This document shows, one piece after another, positions 28,981-38,544 of a stretch of DNA of 64,000 nucleotides. A model generated the notes under the pieces. It searched no databases and was not told the DNA's origin. It saw nothing but the letters and a program-made list of their open reading frames with translations. How positions within the stretch are numbered: position 1 is the stretch's first letter; each line of letters opens with the position of its first letter. A program made the translations under genes and the position numbers. This DNA is from CAVQZA01 sp963718355 (GTDB lineage Bacteria > Actinomycetota > Thermoleophilia > Gaiellales > Gaiellaceae): positions 1 through 64,000 of the forward strand of contig CAVQZA010000008.1 in NCBI GenBank assembly GCA_963718355.1. The letters run 5' to 3'.

Positions 28981-29355
28981 GTGGCGCGCATCGCGGGAGT
29001 CAACCTGCCGAACCAGAAGCGGCTCGAGATCGGGCTGACCTACATCTTCGGCATCGGCCAGCCGACCGCTCACAAGATCGCCCTCGCGGTCGGCATCTCG
29101 CCGGACACCAAGGTGCGCGACCTCACCGACGAGGAAGTGACCTCGCTCCGCAACTACATCGACCAGAACTTCGAGGTGGAGGGCGACCTCCGCCGCGAGC
29201 GCACCCAGGCGATCAAGCGCCTTCAGGAGATCGGCGCGTATCGCGGGCTGCGCCATCGTCGCGGCCTTCCCGTGCGCGGGCAGCGGACAAAGACCAATGC
29301 GCGCACGCGCAAGGGGCCGAAGAAGACCGTCGGCCGCGGGAAGAAGGCAAAGTAA
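28981..29355 (+). CDS. rpsM: 30S ribosomal protein S13
   Basis: This 124-residue protein of the 30S head contacts tRNA and the 50S subunit. ARIAGVNLPNQKRLEIGLTYIFGIG and the basic tail (RGLPVRGQRTKTNARTRKGPKKT) are complete. GTG start 3 nt after the rpmJ stop; it abuts rpsK. Confidence 0.98.
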   Translation: MARIAGVNLPNQKRLEIGLTYIFGIGQPTAHKIALAVGISPDTKVRDLTDEEVTSLRNYIDQNFEVEGDLRRERTQAIKRLQEIGAYRGLRHRRGLPVRGQRTKTNARTRKGPKKTVGRGKKAK

Positions 29356-29760
29356 ATGGCGCCACCTCGTAGAGCCGCGACCAGGGGTCGCACCCGCCGC
29401 CGTGTCCGCAAGAACATTGCGATCGGCCAGGCGCACATCAAGACGAGCTTCAACAACACGATCGTGTCGCTGACCGACAAGGAGGGCAACGTGATCGCGT
29501 GGGAGTCGGCCGGCTCCGCGGGCTTCAAGGGCTCGCGCAAGTCGACGCCGTTCGCCGCGCAGGTCACCGCCGACTCGTGCGCCCGCAAGGGCATGGAGCA
29601 CGGCCTCCAGAAGGTCGAGGTCTTCGTGAAGGGCCCGGGCTCCGGTCGCGAGACGGCGATCCGCTCGCTCCAGGCCGCCGGCCTCGAGATCCTCGGCGTC
29701 CGCGACGTCACCCCGCAGGCGCACAACGGCGTTCGGCCCAGGAAGCGGAGGCGCGTCTAA
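29356..29760 (+). CDS. rpsK: 30S ribosomal protein S11
   Basis: This 134-residue platform protein shows ASFNNTIVSLTD-type core (here TSFNNTIVSLTDKEGNVIAW), SAGFKGSRKSTPFAAQ and the end DVTPQAHNGVRPRKRRRV. An N-terminal basic stretch (RRAATRGRTRRRVRKN) precedes the core. Its stop overlaps rpsD by one base. Confidence 0.98.
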   Translation: MAPPRRAATRGRTRRRVRKNIAIGQAHIKTSFNNTIVSLTDKEGNVIAWESAGSAGFKGSRKSTPFAAQVTADSCARKGMEHGLQKVEVFVKGPGSGRETAIRSLQAAGLEILGVRDVTPQAHNGVRPRKRRRV

Positions 29761-30380
29761 TGGCCCGCGACCTCGGCCCGAAGTGCCGCATCTGCCGCCG
29801 CGAAGGGATGAAGTTGTTCCTCAAGGGCGAGCGCTGCTTGACGGAGAAATGCGCGATCGAGCGCCGCAGCTATCCGCCGGGCGAGCACGGTCGCGGCCGC
29901 ATCAAGCAGAGCGAGTACCTGATGCAGCTCCGCGAGAAGCAGAAGGCCCGCCGCTTCTACGGCCTGCTCGAGAAGCAGTTCCGCAACTACTACACCAAGG
30001 CGAGCAAGGGCTCGGGCATCACCGGCGAGACGCTGCTGCGGATGCTCGAGACACGCCTCGACAACGTGGTGTACCGGCTCGGCTTCGCCGCCTCGCGCGC
30101 GCAGTCGCGCCAGCTCGTCCGCCACGGCCACTTCCACGTCAACGGGCGCCGGGTCAACATCCCGAGCTACCAGGTCAAGCCCAACGACATCGTCACGGTG
30201 AAGCCCGGCTCGTCCGCCGAGCAGGTCATCCGTGACGCGACCGATCTCACAGCTTCCGTCGCCCCCTGGCTCCAGGCCGATCACGACGGGCTGACGGGAA
30301 AGATCCTCAAGTACCCGGAACGCGCGGAGATCGACACGCCCGTTCAGGAATCGCTCATCGTCGAGCTCTACTCGAAGTAA
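29760..30380 (+). CDS. rpsD: 30S ribosomal protein S4
   Basis: This 206-residue protein starts 30S assembly and is a mRNA helicase component at the entry site. It has the zinc-type N terminus (CRICRREG...CLTEKC) and an S4 RNA-binding domain (LETRLDNVVYRLGFAASRAQSRQLVRHGHFHVNGRRV). ATG 29760 overlaps the rpsK stop. rpoA follows after 13 nt. Confidence 0.98.
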   Translation: MARDLGPKCRICRREGMKLFLKGERCLTEKCAIERRSYPPGEHGRGRIKQSEYLMQLREKQKARRFYGLLEKQFRNYYTKASKGSGITGETLLRMLETRLDNVVYRLGFAASRAQSRQLVRHGHFHVNGRRVNIPSYQVKPNDIVTVKPGSSAEQVIRDATDLTASVAPWLQADHDGLTGKILKYPERAEIDTPVQESLIVELYSK

Positions 30381-30393
30381 CGAAAGGACTGCA

Positions 30394-31371
30394 TTGGCTA
30401 CTCGTACCAGCCTGATGGATTTCCAGATTCCGAAGATCGTCCACGAGGAGATCAACGAGAACCGTGGCGTCTTCGTGATCGAGCCGCTCGACCGCGGCTT
30501 CGGCTACACGTTCGGCAACTCCCTGCGCCGCGTGCTGCTCTCGTCCCTCGAGGGCGCCGCCGTCACCTCGGTGAAGATCGAGGGCGTCGCACACGAGTTC
30601 ACGACGCTTCCCGGCGTGCGCGAGGACGTGACCGACCTGATCCTGAACCTCAAGAACCTGATCTGCCGGCTCCACGGCGAGTCGCCCGAGATCGAGGTGC
30701 ACATCGCCAAGAAGGGCGCCGGCACGGTTACGGCGGCCGACATCGAGGCGCCGGCCGAGCTCGAGATCCTGAATCCGGAGCTCGAGATCGCCAACCTCTC
30801 GACCAACGGCAAGCTCGAGGTGACGCTCACGATCGGCCGCGGCCGCGGCTACATGCCGGCCGAGCTGAACCGCGGCGTCGAGACGACGATCGGCGTCGTG
30901 CCGGTCGACTCGATCTTCTCGCCCGTGCGGCGCGTCTCGTACGACGTCGAGGCCGCCCGCGTCGGTCAGCGCACCGACTACGACAAGCTCACGCTCGACG
31001 TCACCACCGACGGCTCGATCGACCCGCGCGAGGCGATCGGCCAGGCGGCCGAGATCCTGATCCGGCAGCTCGCGATCTTCACGGACATCGAGAAGATCGA
31101 GGGCTTCGGCGAGGCGGCCGCTGCTGCAGAGCTCGGCACCCCCGAGGTGTCGCTCGCACACGGGATGGAGAACTTCCCGATCGAGGAGCTCGAGCTCGGC
31201 GTCCGCTCGTACAACTGCCTCAAGCGCGTTGGCATCGAGACGATCGGCGATCTCGTGACGAAGAGCGAGGGCGAGCTCGCCGCGATCCCGAACTTCGGCA
31301 AGAAGTCGATCGAAGAGGTCAAGGAGACGCTCGCGACCCATGGCCTGACTCTCCGCGGAGACGAGGGGTAA
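30394..31371 (+). CDS. rpoA: DNA-directed RNA polymerase alpha subunit
   Basis: The 325-residue alpha subunit dimerises to begin polymerase assembly and contacts activators and UP elements. The N-terminal domain (DRGFGYTFGNSLRRVLLSSLEGAAVTSV) and C-terminal domain (IEELELGVRSYNCLKRVGIETIGDL, with the NFGKKSIEEVKE helix) are complete. TTG 30394 sits 5 nt after AAAGGA (30383-30388). rplQ follows after 7 nt. Confidence 0.98.
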   Translation: MATRTSLMDFQIPKIVHEEINENRGVFVIEPLDRGFGYTFGNSLRRVLLSSLEGAAVTSVKIEGVAHEFTTLPGVREDVTDLILNLKNLICRLHGESPEIEVHIAKKGAGTVTAADIEAPAELEILNPELEIANLSTNGKLEVTLTIGRGRGYMPAELNRGVETTIGVVPVDSIFSPVRRVSYDVEAARVGQRTDYDKLTLDVTTDGSIDPREAIGQAAEILIRQLAIFTDIEKIEGFGEAAAAAELGTPEVSLAHGMENFPIEELELGVRSYNCLKRVGIETIGDLVTKSEGELAAIPNFGKKSIEEVKETLATHGLTLRGDEG

Positions 31372-31378
31372 CCAAGCC

Positions 31379-31741
31379 GTGAGGCACCAGCGCACAGGCA
31401 AGAAGCTCGGCCGCGACTCGGCGCACCGCAAGGCGCTCTACGCGAACCTGACGGGTGCGCTGATCGAGCACGGGCGGATCAAGACGACCGAGGCCAAGGC
31501 GAAGGCGGTGAAGCCGGTTGCCGAGCAGATGATCACGCTCGGCCGGCGCGGCGACCTCCATGCGCGTCGCCAGGCGCTTGCCTTCCTGCGCTCGAACGAC
31601 GTCGTGCACAAGCTCTTCGCCGACGTCGGTCCGCGGTTCGTCGATCGTCCCGGCGGGTACTCGAGGATCGTCAAGCTCGGCGCCCGTCAGGGCGACGCGG
31701 CGGAGATGGTGTACCTCGAGCTCGTCGACTACACGCCGTAG
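31379..31741 (+). CDS. rplQ: 50S ribosomal protein L17
   Basis: This 120-residue protein closes the alpha cluster. It starts RHQRTGKKLGRDSAHRKALYANL and has GGYSRIVKLGARQGDAAEM near the end. GTG start at 31379. A strong terminator begins 26 nt after the stop, so the 20-kb ribosomal run ends here. Confidence 0.98.
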   Translation: MRHQRTGKKLGRDSAHRKALYANLTGALIEHGRIKTTEAKAKAVKPVAEQMITLGRRGDLHARRQALAFLRSNDVVHKLFADVGPRFVDRPGGYSRIVKLGARQGDAAEMVYLELVDYTP

Positions 31742-31767
31742 TCCAGGCGGCACAGAACTGACACAGA

Positions 31768-31798
31768 AACGCGCGCCTTCGGCGCGCGTTTTCTCTTT
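31768..31798 (+). terminator. Terminator of the ribosomal gene run
   Basis: A 10-bp stem (AACGCGCGCC with GGCGCGCGTT) closes around TTC, which makes a C(TTCG)G tetraloop, and is followed by TTTTCTCTTT. This is a textbook intrinsic terminator. Confidence 0.92.
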
Positions 31799-31875
31799 AC
31801 GCTGTGGATAGGGCGGGGGCCACCGTGCCCCCGGCGGGAAGGGACGGGGCTCTTGGCGACTCGGTTCGCGCAGAC

Positions 31876-32199
31876 ATGATCTTTGTCATCTCGATCATCC
31901 TCGCCGTCTTCGTCGTGCCGCCCGGATGGGCGATCCCGACCGTTATTCTCGGCGGGCTCTGCGAGGTGGCCGAGGCGCTCTTCCTCATGCGCTACTCGCG
32001 CCGGGGCAAAGCGCGTGTGGGTGCTGAGACGATGATCGGCCGCCATGGTCGCGTCGAGACGGCTTGCCTGCCCGACGGCCAGATCCGACTCGGCAGCGAG
32101 CTCTGGGCCGCCTATTGCGAGGAAGGCGCGCGCGAGGGCGACAGCGTAGTCGTACGCTCGCGCAACGACCTGGTGCTGGTCGTCGAGCGCGAGGGCTGA
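31876..32199 (+). CDS. NfeD-like membrane protein
   Basis: The 107-residue protein has one or two membrane segments at the start (IFVISIILAVFVV..., about residues 2-38) and an OB-fold domain of the NfeD C-terminal type after it (MIGRHGRVETACLPDGQIRLGSELW, then GDSVVVRSRNDLVLVVE). NfeD proteins act with membrane proteases or flotillins; neither partner is next to it. ATG 31876 is chosen because it starts directly at the membrane helix; an in-frame GTG at 31804 would add 24 Gly/Ala/Arg-rich residues. truA begins 3 nt later. Confidence 0.7.
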   Translation: MIFVISIILAVFVVPPGWAIPTVILGGLCEVAEALFLMRYSRRGKARVGAETMIGRHGRVETACLPDGQIRLGSELWAAYCEEGAREGDSVVVRSRNDLVLVVEREG

Positions 32200-32202
32200 C
32201 GC

Positions 32203-32931
32203 GTGCTACTGCGGCTCACCCTGGAGTACGACGGCAGCGACTTCCACGGCTGGGCCCGACAGCCGGGGCTCCGCACGGTGGAGGGCGTGCTCGGCGACGG
32301 CCTCGACCGCGTGTTCCCGCGCTGGATCGGGCTCGCCGTTGCCGGGCGCACCGACGCGGGGGTGCACGCACTTGCGCAGGTCGCGAGCCTCGACGCCGAG
32401 GGAGGGCCGCCGCTCGAGCACGCGGCCGACGCGCTCAACGCCGTGCTCCCGCGCGACGTCGCGGTCACCGCCGCCTCGGAGGCGCCGCCCGGCTTCCACG
32501 CACGGTTCTCGGCCCGCTCGCGCACCTATCGCTATCGGGTCGACCGCCGCCCGACCCGGTCGCCGTTCGAGGCCCGACGCAGCTGGTGGCAGCCGCAGCC
32601 GATCGACGAGAATCTCCTGCACGTCTCGGCCGCGCTGCTTCCGGGCCTGCACGACTTCCGCGCCTTCACTCCGACCCAGACCAGGCACACGGTGTTCACG
32701 CGCACCGTCGAGCGCGCGGAGTGGCGGCGCGACGGCGACACTCTCGAGTTCGAGATCACCGCGGACAGCTTCCTGCGCCACATGGTCCGCTCGCTTGTCG
32801 GGACGATGCTCGAGCTCGGCCCCGACGAGGTCGCCGCGCTGCTCGCCGGGGCGCCCCGTCACGAGGCGGGGAGGACGGCACAGCCGCAGGGTCTGTACCT
32901 CATCGGCGTTGCATACGATCAGGAGCAATGA
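32203..32931 (+). CDS. truA: tRNA pseudouridine synthase A
   Basis: This 242-residue enzyme makes pseudouridine at positions 38-40 of tRNA. The catalytic aspartate lies in GRTDAGVHA (about residue 51), and FHARFSARSRTYRYRV and the SFLRHMVRSLVGTMLELG motif are present. The GTG start is 3 nt after the preceding gene and the 3' end overlaps the next gene by four bases (ATGA). In many bacteria truA follows rplQ, which fits here. Confidence 0.96.
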   Translation: MLLRLTLEYDGSDFHGWARQPGLRTVEGVLGDGLDRVFPRWIGLAVAGRTDAGVHALAQVASLDAEGGPPLEHAADALNAVLPRDVAVTAASEAPPGFHARFSARSRTYRYRVDRRPTRSPFEARRSWWQPQPIDENLLHVSAALLPGLHDFRAFTPTQTRHTVFTRTVERAEWRRDGDTLEFEITADSFLRHMVRSLVGTMLELGPDEVAALLAGAPRHEAGRTAQPQGLYLIGVAYDQEQ

Positions 32932-33566
32932 GCCTCCCGGTCATCCTCTTCGATCTCGACGGCACGGTGATCGACTCCGGCGGGATCATCCTCGCCTCGA
33001 TGCGCCACGCCGCGACGACGGTGCTCGGGCGCGACTACTCCGACGAGCAGCTGATGGCGGCGGTCGGCGGCCCGGGCCTCGAGTACCAGATGCGGGCGCT
33101 CGATCCGGCGCGCGTCGACGAGCTCGTCACCGTCTACCGCGCCCACAACGAGGCCATTCACGACACGTTGCTGCCGTGCGTGGGGATGGAGGGCGCGCTC
33201 ACCGAGCTGAAGCGGCAGGGGCGGACGCTCGGGATCGTCACCGCCAAGCGCCGGGTCACCGTCGAGCTCGCCTTCGAGCACGTCCCGTTCGGCCACCTGT
33301 TCGATGTCGTCGTCGGCGGGGACGAGACCGAGCGGCAGAAGCCCGATCCCGAGCCGGTGCTGCTTGCGCTCGAGCGTCTCGACGCCCGCCCGGAGGACGC
33401 CGCGTACGTCGGTGACTCGCCGTTCGACATCGCTGCGGGCAACGCCGCAGGCGTCTTCACCGTCGCGGTGACGTGGGGCGGGATCCACGGCCGCGGGCGG
33501 CTCGAGCCGCAGCATCCGGACGCGATCGTCGACACGGCGGAGGAGCTCCTTGCCGTCGTCGCCTGA
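32928..33566 (+). CDS. HAD-superfamily phosphatase, phosphoglycolate phosphatase-like
   Basis: The 212-residue protein has the HAD motifs: nucleophile DLDGT (residue 9 region), threonine of GIVTAK, lysine of ERQKPDPEP, and aspartates of YVGDSPFDI. The helical cap after DGT resembles the Gph/PpaX group, which act on phosphoglycolate or pyrophosphate. The exact substrate cannot be read from sequence. It overlaps truA by 4 bases and ligA by 17. Confidence 0.88.
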   Translation: MSLPVILFDLDGTVIDSGGIILASMRHAATTVLGRDYSDEQLMAAVGGPGLEYQMRALDPARVDELVTVYRAHNEAIHDTLLPCVGMEGALTELKRQGRTLGIVTAKRRVTVELAFEHVPFGHLFDVVVGGDETERQKPDPEPVLLALERLDARPEDAAYVGDSPFDIAAGNAAGVFTVAVTWGGIHGRGRLEPQHPDAIVDTAEELLAVVA

Positions 33567-35551
33567 GGCCCGCGCGGCCGAGCTGCGGGCGCAGCTGAAC
33601 GAGGCCTCGTACCGCTACCACGCGCTCGCTGAGCCGACGATCTCCGACGCCGAGTACGACCGGCTCTACGACGAGCTCGTCGAGTTCGAGGCCGCGCATC
33701 CGGATCTCGTCACCCCGGACTCGCCGACCCGCCGCGTCGGCTCGCCGCTCTCCGATCGCTTCCAGAAGGTGCGCCACCTGGCGCCGATGGGCTCGCTGGA
33801 GAAGGTCACGACCGACGAGGCCATCTACAAGTGGGGCGAGGACGTGCGCAAGCGGCTCGGCGAGGACGAGCCGGTGACCTACGTGCTCGAGCCGAAGATT
33901 GACGGCTCCGCGATCTCGCTCGTCTACGAGGACGGCGTCTTCGTCCGCGGCGCAACGCGCGGCGACGGCCAGCAGGGCGAAGACGTGACGCCCAACCTGC
34001 GCACGATCCGGGCGATCCCGCTCGCGCTTCGCGACGACGATCCGCCTGCGGTGCTCGAGGTGCGCGGCGAGGTCTACATGCCGCTCTCCGGCTTCCACGC
34101 CTTCAGGGAGCAGGCGCTCGAGACCGGCGAGCGGATCGCGCCGAACCCGCGGAACGCCTCGGCCGGCTCGCTGCGCCAGAAGGATCCGTCCGTGACGGCA
34201 CGACGCCCGCTCTCGATCTGGGTCTACGGCTCCGGCTTCCGCGAGGGCGTGGAGTTCGACTCGCACTGGGAGTCGCTCCAGTGGCTGCGCGAGCGCGGCT
34301 TTCCCGTGAACCCGCACACCGAGCGGTTCGACTCGCTCGAGGCGGTCGCCGAGGCCTGCAGCATGTGGGAGACCAAGCGGCGCGAGCTCGACTACGAGAT
34401 CGACGGGATCGTGATCAAGCTCGACTCGCTCGCGCAGCAGGCACGGCTCGGCTCGTTGCACGAGCGGCCACGGTGGGCGCGCGCGTTCAAGTGGGCGCCG
34501 ATGGCCGCGACCACGCGTCTCGTGAAGATCCACATCCGCGTCGGCCGCACCGGCGCGCTCAACCCCTGGGCGCAGATGGAGCCGGTCGAGGTCGGCGGCG
34601 TCACCGTCTCGCGGGCGACGCTGCACAACGAGGAGGACATCAACCGCAAGGACATCCGCGAGGGCGACATCGTGATCGTCCAGCGCGCCGGCGACGTGAT
34701 CCCGCAGATCGTCGGGCCGGCCGGCGCGCACGAGCCGGGCACGAAGCCGTTCAAGATGCCCGGCGCGCTGCCCGCTCTGCGACACGCCCGTCGTAAAGCC
34801 GGAGGGCGAGGTGATGCACCGGTGTCCGAATCCGGCCTGTCCCTCGCGCGGGCTCGAGACGCTGATCAACTGGGTGACCGCGGCGATGGACATCGACGGC
34901 GTCGGCGAGCAGTTCGTGCGCCGGCTATGGTCGCTGGGCCTGCTCCGGTCGATGCCGGACCTCTACCGGCTCACGAAGGAGCAGCTGATCGAGCTCGACG
35001 GCTATGCCGAGATCTCGGCGCAAAATGCGCTCGCGGCGATCGAGCAGTCGAAGGCCCAGCCGTTCTCGCGCGTTCTCTTCGGCCTCAACATCCCGGAGGT
35101 CGGCTGGATCACCGCGCAGAGGCTCGCGCGCCACTTCGGCACGATCGACCGGCTTCAGGACGCGACGCCCGAGGAGCTCGAGGCGGCCGAGGGCATCGGG
35201 CCGGACCGCGCCGAGTCGATCGCGGAGTGGTTCGAGGACGAGCAGAACCGCCGCCTCGTCGCGGAGCTGCGTGAGCTCGGAATCCGCTTCGAGGCCGGCG
35301 AGGAGGAGCGGCTGGTCGAGGGCCGGCTCACCGGCACCCAGTACGTGATCACCGGCACGCTGGAGAACTACACGCGGGAGGAGGCGCGCGCCGCGCTCGA
35401 GGCGCTCGGTGCCAGGGTCTCGGAAAACGTGTCGAAGAAGACGACCGGTGTGTTCGTGGGCGAGAGCCCGGGCTCGAAGGCGGCGAAGGCGGAGAAGACC
35501 GGCGTGCCGATCCTCGCCGAGGCCGACCTCGAGGCGCTACTGCGAGGCTAG
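33550..35551 (+). CDS. ligA: NAD-dependent DNA ligase, frame broken in the sequence
   Basis: LigA seals nicks in replication and repair using NAD. The N-terminal Ia domain (YRYHALAEPTISDAEYDRLYDEL), the adenylation lysine in EPKIDG (Lys116), the OB fold, the zinc finger, helix-hairpin-helix repeats and a C-terminal BRCT domain are all there. The frame changes at about 34760-34770, exactly at the first zinc cysteines: the downstream frame reads CPLCDTPVVKPEGEVMHRCPNPAC. Removing one base gives a 666-residue protein of normal size. TTG 33550 is the only start matching the family. It ends tail to tail with dacB (15-base overlap). Confidence 0.93.
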
Positions 35552-36760
35552 GAGCGTCGCGAAGCGGTCCTGCGCCGTCCGCGCCCAGGTCGCCGAGACC
35601 GGGTGCCCGTTCTGGAGCACGGCGAACACGTAGCGGCCGCGGACGAAGCCCGCGAGTGCCGAGGCCTCGTCGGTCGTCCCGGTCTTCGCGATCACGTTGC
35701 CTCGGGCCGGCGCGGTCTTCATCCGGCGCTCCAGGGTGCCGCTCACGCCCGCGACGGGCAGGGCCGAGATGAGCGTGGGCCGGATGTCCGGGTCGAGCCA
35801 CGACGCCTCGAGGATCGCGACGAGCGCTTGCGCCGTCAGCCGGTCGAGCAGCGAGAGCCCGGAGCCGTCGACGATCCGCACGCCGGCGAGCGGGACGCCG
35901 ATGTTGCCGAGCAGATCGCGAACCGCCGCTGCCCCCGCCGCCGTGCTGCCGCGGTTGCCGTAGAGCGCGCCGAGCTCCTTCAGGAGCAGCTCCGCGGTGA
36001 AGTTGTCGCTCTCGTGATCCATCATCGTCACGATCCGGGCGAGCGGCGGCGAGGCGACGGTGGCGAGCGGTAGGTCGGCTGCGGCGGCGACACCCGTGCG
36101 CGGTGCACCGGCGACGACGATGCCTCTCGAGCGAAGCGCTGCCGCCAGCAACTGGGCTGCAGCGAGCGCGGGGCTCCGCGCCATCAGGCCGTGGTACATC
36201 CCCCGGTCGACCGACAGTGCCGAGAGCGGCGGCGACTCGTCTCCGTAGAACGACGCTTTCCAGCCCGGCGCCGTGCGAACGGAGTCGAAGAAGCTCTCGT
36301 CGCCGACGACCGCGCCCGTCACTCGCGTGATCCCGGAGGCGCGAACCCGCGCCGCGAGCCGCGCGAGCCCCGCGCTCGTCAGCGTCGGGTCGCCGTAGCC
36401 CTTGAGCACGAGATTCCCGCGCCACGTCGTTCCGTCCAATGCGCCTTCGCCCAGCACCTCGGTGTCGATCCGGAACTGCGGGCCGAGCGAGGCGAGCAGC
36501 GAGTAGGTCACGGCGAGCTTCTCGGTCGAGGCCGGTGCGAGCGGCGTGGCCGGATTCACCCCGAACACGATCGCTCCGGTGTGCAGGTCGAGCGCAAGGC
36601 CCGCGGTCGATCCCGGTGCGACGTCCGGCACCGAGAGCGCGCGCGCGAGTCTCGGCGCCAGCGGCGCGTCGGCTGCGGGCACGGCGGCAGCCCCCGCGAG
36701 CGCGAGCAGGCAGACGAGGGGGACGAGCAGGGACACCGGGCGGCGGTGCACGCCCGACAT
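35537..36760 (-). CDS. dacB: D-alanyl-D-alanine carboxypeptidase/endopeptidase (PBP4 family)
   Basis: This 407-residue S13-family penicillin-binding protein trims peptidoglycan peptides outside the membrane. A signal peptide covers about residues 1-30 (LLVPLVCLLALAGAAA). The three catalytic motifs are SxxK (Ser78, Lys81), SxN (Ser251, Asn253) and KTG (359-361). It is the last gene of a three-gene operon: the ATG overlaps the stop of the response-regulator gene by one base. Confidence 0.95.
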   Translation of the reverse strand: MSGVHRRPVSLLVPLVCLLALAGAAAVPAADAPLAPRLARALSVPDVAPGSTAGLALDLHTGAIVFGVNPATPLAPASTEKLAVTYSLLASLGPQFRIDTEVLGEGALDGTTWRGNLVLKGYGDPTLTSAGLARLAARVRASGITRVTGAVVGDESFFDSVRTAPGWKASFYGDESPPLSALSVDRGMYHGLMARSPALAAAQLLAAALRSRGIVVAGAPRTGVAAAADLPLATVASPPLARIVTMMDHESDNFTAELLLKELGALYGNRGSTAAGAAAVRDLLGNIGVPLAGVRIVDGSGLSLLDRLTAQALVAILEASWLDPDIRPTLISALPVAGVSGTLERRMKTAPARGNVIAKTGTTDEASALAGFVRGRYVFAVLQNGHPVSATWARTAQDRFATLLASQ

Positions 36761-37431
36761 TAGACCAGCCCGGCGCGGACGGCGTACACGGCGGCCTGGA
36801 TCCGGTTCTCGAGCTGGAGCTTCATCAGGATGTTCGAGATGTGGTTCTTGACCGTCTTCGGGCTGATGTGGAGCCTGCGCGCGATCTCGGCGTTGTCATG
36901 GCCGCTCGCGACGAGGCACAGGACCTCGAGCTCGCGTTCCGAGAGCTCGGCATGGAGCGTCGCGGCGATGGCGGCCGACGTGCTGTTCGCCCGGACCTGG
37001 CGGAGCACCGTTGCCGCGACGCGCGGCGAGATCAGCGCCTCGCCCACCGCAGCCGCCTCGATCCCGCGCACGAGATCCTGCACCGACGCATCCTTGGTCA
37101 GATAGCCGGACGCGCCTGCGAGGATCGCCTCGACGACATCCTCGTCGCGATCGGAGATCGTCAGCACGAGGACCCGTGCCGGCGGCGAGGCGCCGACGAT
37201 GCGGCGGGTTGCCTCGACGCCGGTCATCCCGGGCATGTTGAGGTCCATCACGACGACGTCCGGACCGAGCTCGTGCGCGAGGCGGATGGCGTCGGCGCCG
37301 GTCGTCGCCTGCCCGACGACGTCGAGCTGTTGGCCCTCGAGCAGGTTGGCGAGCCCGGTCCTGAACAGATCGTGGTCATCGACGAGGAGCACACGGATCG
37401 CTTCCGGCTCCGTGCGCCCGACGTCAATCAT
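36760..37431 (-). CDS. NarL/LuxR-type response regulator
   Basis: The 223-residue protein has a receiver domain with the acidic pair Asp18/Asp19, the phosphate-accepting Asp63 (VMDLNMPG) and a conserved lysine (YLTKD), then a LuxR-type helix-turn-helix (LSERELEVLCLVASGHDNAEIARRLHISPKTVKNH). No histidine kinase is next to it, so it is an orphan in this window. It lies between two cell-wall genes with start and stop codons touching, so it is translated with them. A role in wall stress is likely by context but not shown. Confidence 0.93.
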   Translation of the reverse strand: MIDVGRTEPEAIRVLLVDDHDLFRTGLANLLEGQQLDVVGQATTGADAIRLAHELGPDVVVMDLNMPGMTGVEATRRIVGASPPARVLVLTISDRDEDVVEAILAGASGYLTKDASVQDLVRGIEAAAVGEALISPRVAATVLRQVRANSTSAAIAATLHAELSERELEVLCLVASGHDNAEIARRLHISPKTVKNHISNILMKLQLENRIQAAVYAVRAGLV

Positions 37432-38424
37432 CTACTGGAAGGTGATCACGACCGTCCGGCGCCCCCATGCCTGCGCCTGCGCGAGGGTGGGGAACCAGAT
37501 GTCGATTCGGGGACCGACGATCGACGATCCGTGATCGGCTGCGACGGTCTCGCCGTAGCCCGGCACGAAGAAGCGCGTTCCGAACGGGATCAGGCTGGTA
37601 TCGACGGCGGCGACGCCCCAGCCGACCGGGAGGCCGCTCGACGTGAACCCCGACATCGAGTAGGCCGTGACGGAGACCGTCATCGTCGCTCCGCCTTGCG
37701 GCATCGTGCCGGGGGCGACGGGGCTCAGCGTGGATGCCTTGGCATCGGCGGCTCGCGCCTGCCGGTCGAGCGCTGCGATCCGGCTTGCCGTCAGGCCCTG
37801 TTGCGCGGCGAGCGAGCGAACGTACGCGGCGCGTTGCGCGCTCGCGTGGCCGAGCGACGCGGCGGTCTGCTCGGCGGCCGCCTCGAGGCGCGAGAGCGTC
37901 AACTGCTCGGCGGCGAGCGTCGCCTGAGCCCGCGCCAGCTTCGTGCGGGCGGTGCGCGTCTGCACGATCACGCTCCGGTTCTGCTCGGCCGCGCGCGCGA
38001 TTCCATCGAGGCCGGTCATCATCTCGTCGATTGACGATGCGCCGAGGATCACTGCGAGCGGGTCCGCGTCGCCAGCCATGTAGAGCTCCCGAAGCCTCTC
38101 ACCGAGCTGGCGCTCCGAGACGCTGAACACGTGCTGCGCGGCGCCGAGCTGGACGCGCACTGAGGCGCTCTCCCGCCGCACTGTCGAGGAGCGCGCCTGG
38201 ACGGCCGCGAGCCGGTTGCGCGCGTTGCTGAGCTGTGACTCGAGCGAGAACAGCGAGAGGACGGCGGCGCGATGGCGCGCCTCGGTCTGGGCGGCCTGTT
38301 TCCGCAGATCGGCAGCTCCCGGTGGGGAGCCCGAGGCACCGCCGGCCAGGGCGGCAAGTGTGAGCAACCCGCCTGCAAAGATCGCCACGAGCCTGCTCGT
38401 AGCACCCGAAGAGCGCACTCGCAC
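37432..38424 (-). CDS. Secreted coiled-coil protein with a C-terminal 3D domain
   Basis: The 330-residue protein has a signal peptide (about residues 12-32), a long Ala/Gln/Arg coiled coil (about 35-235) like those of CwlO/PcsB-type wall hydrolases, and a C-terminal 3D domain. The latter shows VTAYSMSGFTSSGLP, AVDTSLIPFGTRFFVPGYG and ADHGSSIVGPRIDIWF; its aspartates are the family's expected catalytic residues in lytic transglycosylase-like proteins. The GTG start lies 9 nt after a -10-like TAGGGT (38434-38439), so the mRNA may be leaderless. Its stop directly touches the response-regulator start. Confidence 0.88.
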   Translation of the reverse strand: MRVRSSGATSRLVAIFAGGLLTLAALAGGASGSPPGAADLRKQAAQTEARHRAAVLSLFSLESQLSNARNRLAAVQARSSTVRRESASVRVQLGAAQHVFSVSERQLGERLRELYMAGDADPLAVILGASSIDEMMTGLDGIARAAEQNRSVIVQTRTARTKLARAQATLAAEQLTLSRLEAAAEQTAASLGHASAQRAAYVRSLAAQQGLTASRIAALDRQARAADAKASTLSPVAPGTMPQGGATMTVSVTAYSMSGFTSSGLPVGWGVAAVDTSLIPFGTRFFVPGYGETVAADHGSSIVGPRIDIWFPTLAQAQAWGRRTVVITFQ

Positions 38425-38433
38425 GAGGGCCGG

Positions 38434-38439
38434 ACCCTA
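38434..38439 (-). promoter_or_regulatory. -10 element for the 3D/regulator/dacB operon
   Basis: On the minus strand TAGGGT lies 9 nt before the GTG start at 38424, the distance expected for a leaderless or nearly leaderless mRNA. The -35 region is weak. Confidence 0.4.
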
Positions 38440-38515
38440 GCACAGCCCGGGCAGATTTCACGCCGCCAGTCTGGAGTCTACGATACTTTCCCGTAGTTTT
38501 GTGGCCGTTTCTCGG

Positions 38516-38544
38516 TTGCGGCCGTCAGGTGGGGTTGGTAGGGT
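38516..38544 (+). promoter_or_regulatory. Candidate promoter for the NlpC/P60 gene
   Basis: TTGCGG (38516-38521) and TAGGGT (38539-38544) are separated by 17 nt, a good TTGnnn/TAnnnT pair, giving a leader of about 85 nt. I looked for a cyclic-di-AMP riboswitch of the kind known before such hydrolases and did not see its conserved segments. Confidence 0.45.
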